Source: an uncultured Burkholderiales bacterium
GTDB lineage: Bacteria > Pseudomonadota > Gammaproteobacteria > Burkholderiales > Burkholderiaceae_C
Length of the DNA stretch: 64,000 bases
Assembly (NCBI GenBank): GCA_903896615.1
Contig: CAITYM010000130.1
Location: forward strand, 1-64,000
Direction of reading: 5' to 3'
Position 1 is the first letter of the stretch, and each line of letters starts with the position of its first letter. Below are positions 60,347-64,000 of this stretch, piece by piece. A model generated the notes under the pieces. That model saw only the letters and a program-made list of their open reading frames with translations, did no database searches and was not told where the DNA came from. The translations under genes and the position numbers were made by a program.

Positions 60347-60493
60347 GTGGTTTATCAAAGGTCATTTACTAAACCATAAAACTTATTTCGCATATAAGTT
60401 TTGGTGCGAAATATCTGTCTTAAGTTTTCACAAATTGACGCTGTAACCAAATGCACAAACGTATTTGGGTTTGACTGTCATTTTTATGAATTA

Positions 60494-61423
60494 ATGTATC
60501 AAACATACGCAATGGATTCAAACCAAGTTAGAGATTATTTGATGAGTCTGCAAAGGACTATCATGTCCGCGGTGTCTACTCTAGACGGCGGGACGTCATT
60601 TGTCTCAGATGAGTGGCAAAAACCATTGAATGAGCCATTACAAGGCAACGGTATTACTCAAATACTAGAAGGCGGAAAAGTTTTTGAGCGTGCTGGATGT
60701 GGGTTCTCACACGTTAAGGGTCATAAACTCCCCCCTTCAGCCACGCAGCACCGTCCCGATCTAGCTGGAATGCCTTTCGAGGCCATGGGGGTATCCTTGG
60801 TTTTTCATCCACGCAACCCCTATGTACCGACTGTTCATATGAATGTGAGGATGATCAGCGTTACGACACAAAACGATGAACCAGTAAGTTGGTTTGGCGG
60901 CGGAATGGATTTAACACCTTATTACGGTTTTGAAGAGGATGCGGTTCATTTCCACAAAATTTGTCATGACACGCTCGCCCCTTACGGGGAGAGCTTGTAT
61001 CCGCGCTTTAAGAGTTGGTGTGATGACTATTTCTGTCTCAAGCATAGAAATGAACAAAGAGGTATTGGAGGCATTTTCTTTGATGATTTCTCAGAACTTG
61101 GAATCGATCAAAGTTTCTCCATGCTCAAGAGTGTTGGAGACTCTTTCCTAAATGCCTACTTGCCTATTGCTAAGCGAAGAATGGATACCCCATACTCAGA
61201 GCGTGAGAGAGCGCACCAACTTTACAGGCGCGGTCGATACGTGGAGTTCAATTTGGTATGGGACCGTGGAACTCATTTTGGACTGCAATCTGGGGGAAGA
61301 ACAGAGTCCATCCTATTATCGATGCCGCCATTGGTCAGTTGGGCTTATCAACACGCGCCACAAGCAGGCTCGCCAGAGGATGATTTATTAAAGCACTTTA
61401 TTGTTCGCAAAGATTGGCTTTAA
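60494..61423 (+). CDS. hemF: Oxygen-dependent coproporphyrinogen III oxidase
   Basis: HemF decarboxylates coproporphyrinogen III to protoporphyrinogen IX with O2. [21 protein letters not shown] is diagnostic, with CGFSHVKG and [30 protein letters not shown]. The track start is a TTG at 60401; conserved sequence begins near [13 protein letters not shown], so ATG 60494 or 60512 is more plausible, although neither has a clear ribosome binding site. About 309 aa results, normal for the family. Confidence 0.94.
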   Translation: MYQTYAMDSNQVRDYLMSLQRTIMSAVSTLDGGTSFVSDEWQKPLNEPLQGNGITQILEGGKVFERAGCGFSHVKGHKLPPSATQHRPDLAGMPFEAMGVSLVFHPRNPYVPTVHMNVRMISVTTQNDEPVSWFGGGMDLTPYYGFEEDAVHFHKICHDTLAPYGESLYPRFKSWCDDYFCLKHRNEQRGIGGIFFDDFSELGIDQSFSMLKSVGDSFLNAYLPIAKRRMDTPYSERERAHQLYRRGRYVEFNLVWDRGTHFGLQSGGRTESILLSMPPLVSWAYQHAPQAGSPEDDLLKHFIVRKDWL

Positions 61424-62482
<1,059 letters not shown>

Positions 62483-62503
62483 TTCACCGTTATAACTAAT
62501 CCA

Positions 62504-63436
62504 ATGTCTTTAAAATTAACTATTGCAACACGAGAGAGTCGACTTGCCCTGTGGCAAGCTAATCATGTTAAAGAATTGTTGGAGATGCGAGGCCATCAGA
62601 TCCAGCTCTTGGGAATGACGACCCTTGGCGACCAAATTCTAGATAAACCCTTAAGTAAAGTTGGTGGAAAAGGGCTCTTCATCAAAGAGCTGGAGGTTGC
62701 TATTGAAAACGGAAGTGCCCAACTAGCTGTTCATTCACTCAAAGATGTTCCCATGGAATTACCGCATGGGTTTGAATTGGCTTGTATCTTGCCCCGTGAA
62801 GATTCAAGAGATGCTTGGGTGTCCAACGAATTCGAAAGTATTGATAGCCTGCCTCTTGGGGCTGTGGTTGGAACTTCAAGCCTTAGAAGAACTGTTTTAA
62901 TCAACTCCATGAGGCCAGATATAAAAATAGAACCCTTGCGAGGTAATTTAGACACACGTTTAAAAAAATTAGACGATGGACACTACCAGGGCATCATTTT
63001 GGCAGCTGCTGGGCTAAAAAGACTCGGTTTATCAACGCGTATCCGCTCAGAATTTGATACAAGTGTGATGCTACCCGCAGCAGGGCAAGGCGCGATTGGC
63101 ATCGAAATTAGCTCAAACCGCCCCGACTTAGTGAAAGTGCTTTCTGAGTTAAATGATGCCGAGACTGCGATTAGGGTTTATGCAGAGCGCGGCGTCAGCC
63201 GTGCGATGGGGGGGAGCTGCTCCATGCCATTGGCAGCACATGCTATTTTGACGCAAAATACACTCTCAATCCGAGCCGCGTGGGGGGATCATTTGCATGA
63301 GGGTTCAAGGCTTATTTACGCCGAGCACCAAAGCATTATTGAACCTAAGGACCTCAACATTTTGCATACTGCATCAACTATGGGCGAACTCGTTGCTCAA
63401 AAATTGATCGACCAAGGCGCACGCCCCTATTTGTAA
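62504..63436 (+). CDS. hemC: Porphobilinogen deaminase (hydroxymethylbilane synthase)
   Basis: This 310-aa enzyme polymerises four porphobilinogens. IATRESRLALWQANHVKELL is the N-terminal signature, HSLKDVPMELP follows, and the dipyrromethane-cofactor Cys lies in SRAMGGSCSMPLAAHA. hemD, which often follows hemC, is not present downstream. Confidence 0.97.
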   Translation: MSLKLTIATRESRLALWQANHVKELLEMRGHQIQLLGMTTLGDQILDKPLSKVGGKGLFIKELEVAIENGSAQLAVHSLKDVPMELPHGFELACILPREDSRDAWVSNEFESIDSLPLGAVVGTSSLRRTVLINSMRPDIKIEPLRGNLDTRLKKLDDGHYQGIILAAAGLKRLGLSTRIRSEFDTSVMLPAAGQGAIGIEISSNRPDLVKVLSELNDAETAIRVYAERGVSRAMGGSCSMPLAAHAILTQNTLSIRAAWGDHLHEGSRLIYAEHQSIIEPKDLNILHTASTMGELVAQKLIDQGARPYL

Positions 63437-63498
63437 TGAACTACAACTTAGCAATAGTTGAAACACAATGAAGAATTGATTTAGAGAATCAGCTCTTT

Positions 63499-63572
63499 CA
63501 AGAAAACTATAAGATATCTGATCCAGATATCAGATCCAGATATCTCATTTGATAGCTATCTAGGTTTTCTTG
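63499..63572. repeat. Nested inverted repeats after hemC
   Basis: Outer arms CAAGAAAAC (63499-63507) and GTTTTCTTG (63564-63572) are perfectly complementary over 9 bp. Inside, GATATCTG-ATC-CAGATATC forms a tight 8-bp palindrome, followed by a further direct copy of AGATCCAGATATC. The element lies between the convergent hemC and the small ORF at 63.6 kb and could act as a bidirectional terminator, although there is no long T run. Confidence 0.6.
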
Positions 63573-63626
63573 TGACTACGTGTAATATTTATACAAAAGC
63601 TTATTTTGCACCCATGCTAATTAATC

Positions 63627-63851
63627 TTAAGGTGTGGCCTTAAACACCAGAATGATTGATAAGACACAAATAGAGAACCAAACAATCATTTTGATCCAAC
63701 TCTTAGTTGCAGCCGGGTAAGATCCTTGCCTAAAAGTGTCAAATGCGATTTGAAAATTCTTGTATTTAAGATGCGCTTTAACAGAACGAGATGCTGCATA
63801 AAGTGAAAGGTAACTTAATAATAGCATTCCAATATAGTTAATAGTATTCAT
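63627..63851 (-). CDS. Small two-TM protein, unknown
   Basis: The ORF track begins at 63866; ATG 63851 has AGGA upstream and gives 74 aa, MNTINYIGMLLLSYLSLYAA.... Two TM segments (about 3-20 and 52-70) flank a basic cytoplasmic loop (SVKAHLKYKNFQ...). No family is recognised. It is convergent with hemC. The remaining 134 bases to the window end hold no supported gene. Confidence 0.55.
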   Translation of the reverse strand: MNTINYIGMLLLSYLSLYAASRSVKAHLKYKNFQIAFDTFRQGSYPAATKSWIKMIVWFSICVLSIILVFKATP

Positions 63852-64000
63852 AATTTCCTCAATCAAATCAAATCCACTATAGGTTAACTCGGATATATTT
63901 TATATTATCTGCCCTTTAGCCCCTAGATATATAAGACTATCCCTCACCAACTTTGGCACTGTTTGCTGAAACGGATTGGCATGGTTTTAGATTACCTCAA

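Noticed and set aside
60414-60440. TGT-N11-ACA element in front of hemF
   Set aside because: Spacing is 11 rather than 12 and no paired site is nearby, so it was not counted as a PpsR operator.
63867-64000. Possible partial gene at the right edge
   Set aside because: Short open stretches exist, but none has a start with a ribosome binding site or a recognisable motif, so nothing is called.

Overview
The window is almost entirely a photosynthesis gene cluster (PGC) of an aerobic anoxygenic phototrophic proteobacterium. The gene content points to Betaproteobacteria, order Burkholderiales: a spheroidene/spheroidenone carotenoid set (crtE, B, I, C, D, F, A), a four-haem PufC, acsF, a BciB-type 8-vinyl reductase and PpsR/PpaA regulators. 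The AT-rich composition (GC in the mid-40s by eye) suggests a Polynucleobacter-like freshwater lineage rather than GC-rich Rubrivivax, Rhodoferax or Limnohabitans; that taxonomic guess is inference. Only oxygen-dependent enzymes were found at the branch steps (AcsF, HemF, CrtA); no bchE or hemN is visible here.

Layout. 1-216 is the end of a PhzF-family gene, presumably outside the PGC. 0.9-3.5 kb holds a glycosyltransferase and ispH. 3.5-7.8 kb holds a PpaA/AerR-like B12-domain protein, the LH2 genes pucB-pucA, a strong terminator, pucC, and three small membrane ORFs. 7.8-9.3 kb holds tspO and an alpha/beta hydrolase. 10.1-17.3 kb carries all three Mg-chelatase genes, bchH-bchI-bchD. 17.4-21.1 kb (minus) is bchG-bch2-bchP. 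bciB (plus) is followed by ppsR and ppaA (both minus). 25.5-39.1 kb is a long plus-strand operon bchFNBLM-lhaA-puhABC-acsF-puhE-crtI-crtB. 39.1-44.0 kb (minus) holds a type II NADH dehydrogenase and crtA-crtD-crtC. 44.2-55.3 kb (minus) is the superoperon crtE-crtF-bchC-bchX-bchY-bchZ-pufB-[small TM ORF]-pufA-pufL-pufM-pufC. 55.6-63.4 kb is a tetrapyrrole/isoprenoid supply block: hemA, hemE, dxs, a small TM ORF, hemF, hemB, hemC.

How it works together. dxs and ispH feed isoprenoid (phytol and carotenoid) supply. hemA/B/C/E/F make protoporphyrin. bchHID, bchM, acsF, bciB, bchLNB, bchF, bchXYZ, bchC, bchG and bchP finish bacteriochlorophyll a. puf/puh make the RC-LH1 complex and puc makes a peripheral antenna. 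Seven promoter regions contain PpsR/CrtJ-type palindromes (TGT-N12-ACA); six of these have tandem sites separated by 7-8 bp, so the regulon appears to include hemA, crtE, hemE and dxs as well as the pigment and antenna genes.

Most interesting points: (i) the LH2 alpha subunit carries Phe44-Leu45, the signature of blue-shifted B800-820 antennae, and LH2 beta lacks the B800-contacting Arg; (ii) an unrecognised single-TM protein gene sits between pufB and pufA; (iii) a 37-aa single-TM ORF follows pucC; (iv) the crtD/crtC junction has no plausible crtC start without a long overlap. No tRNA, rRNA, insertion sequence or CRISPR array was found.
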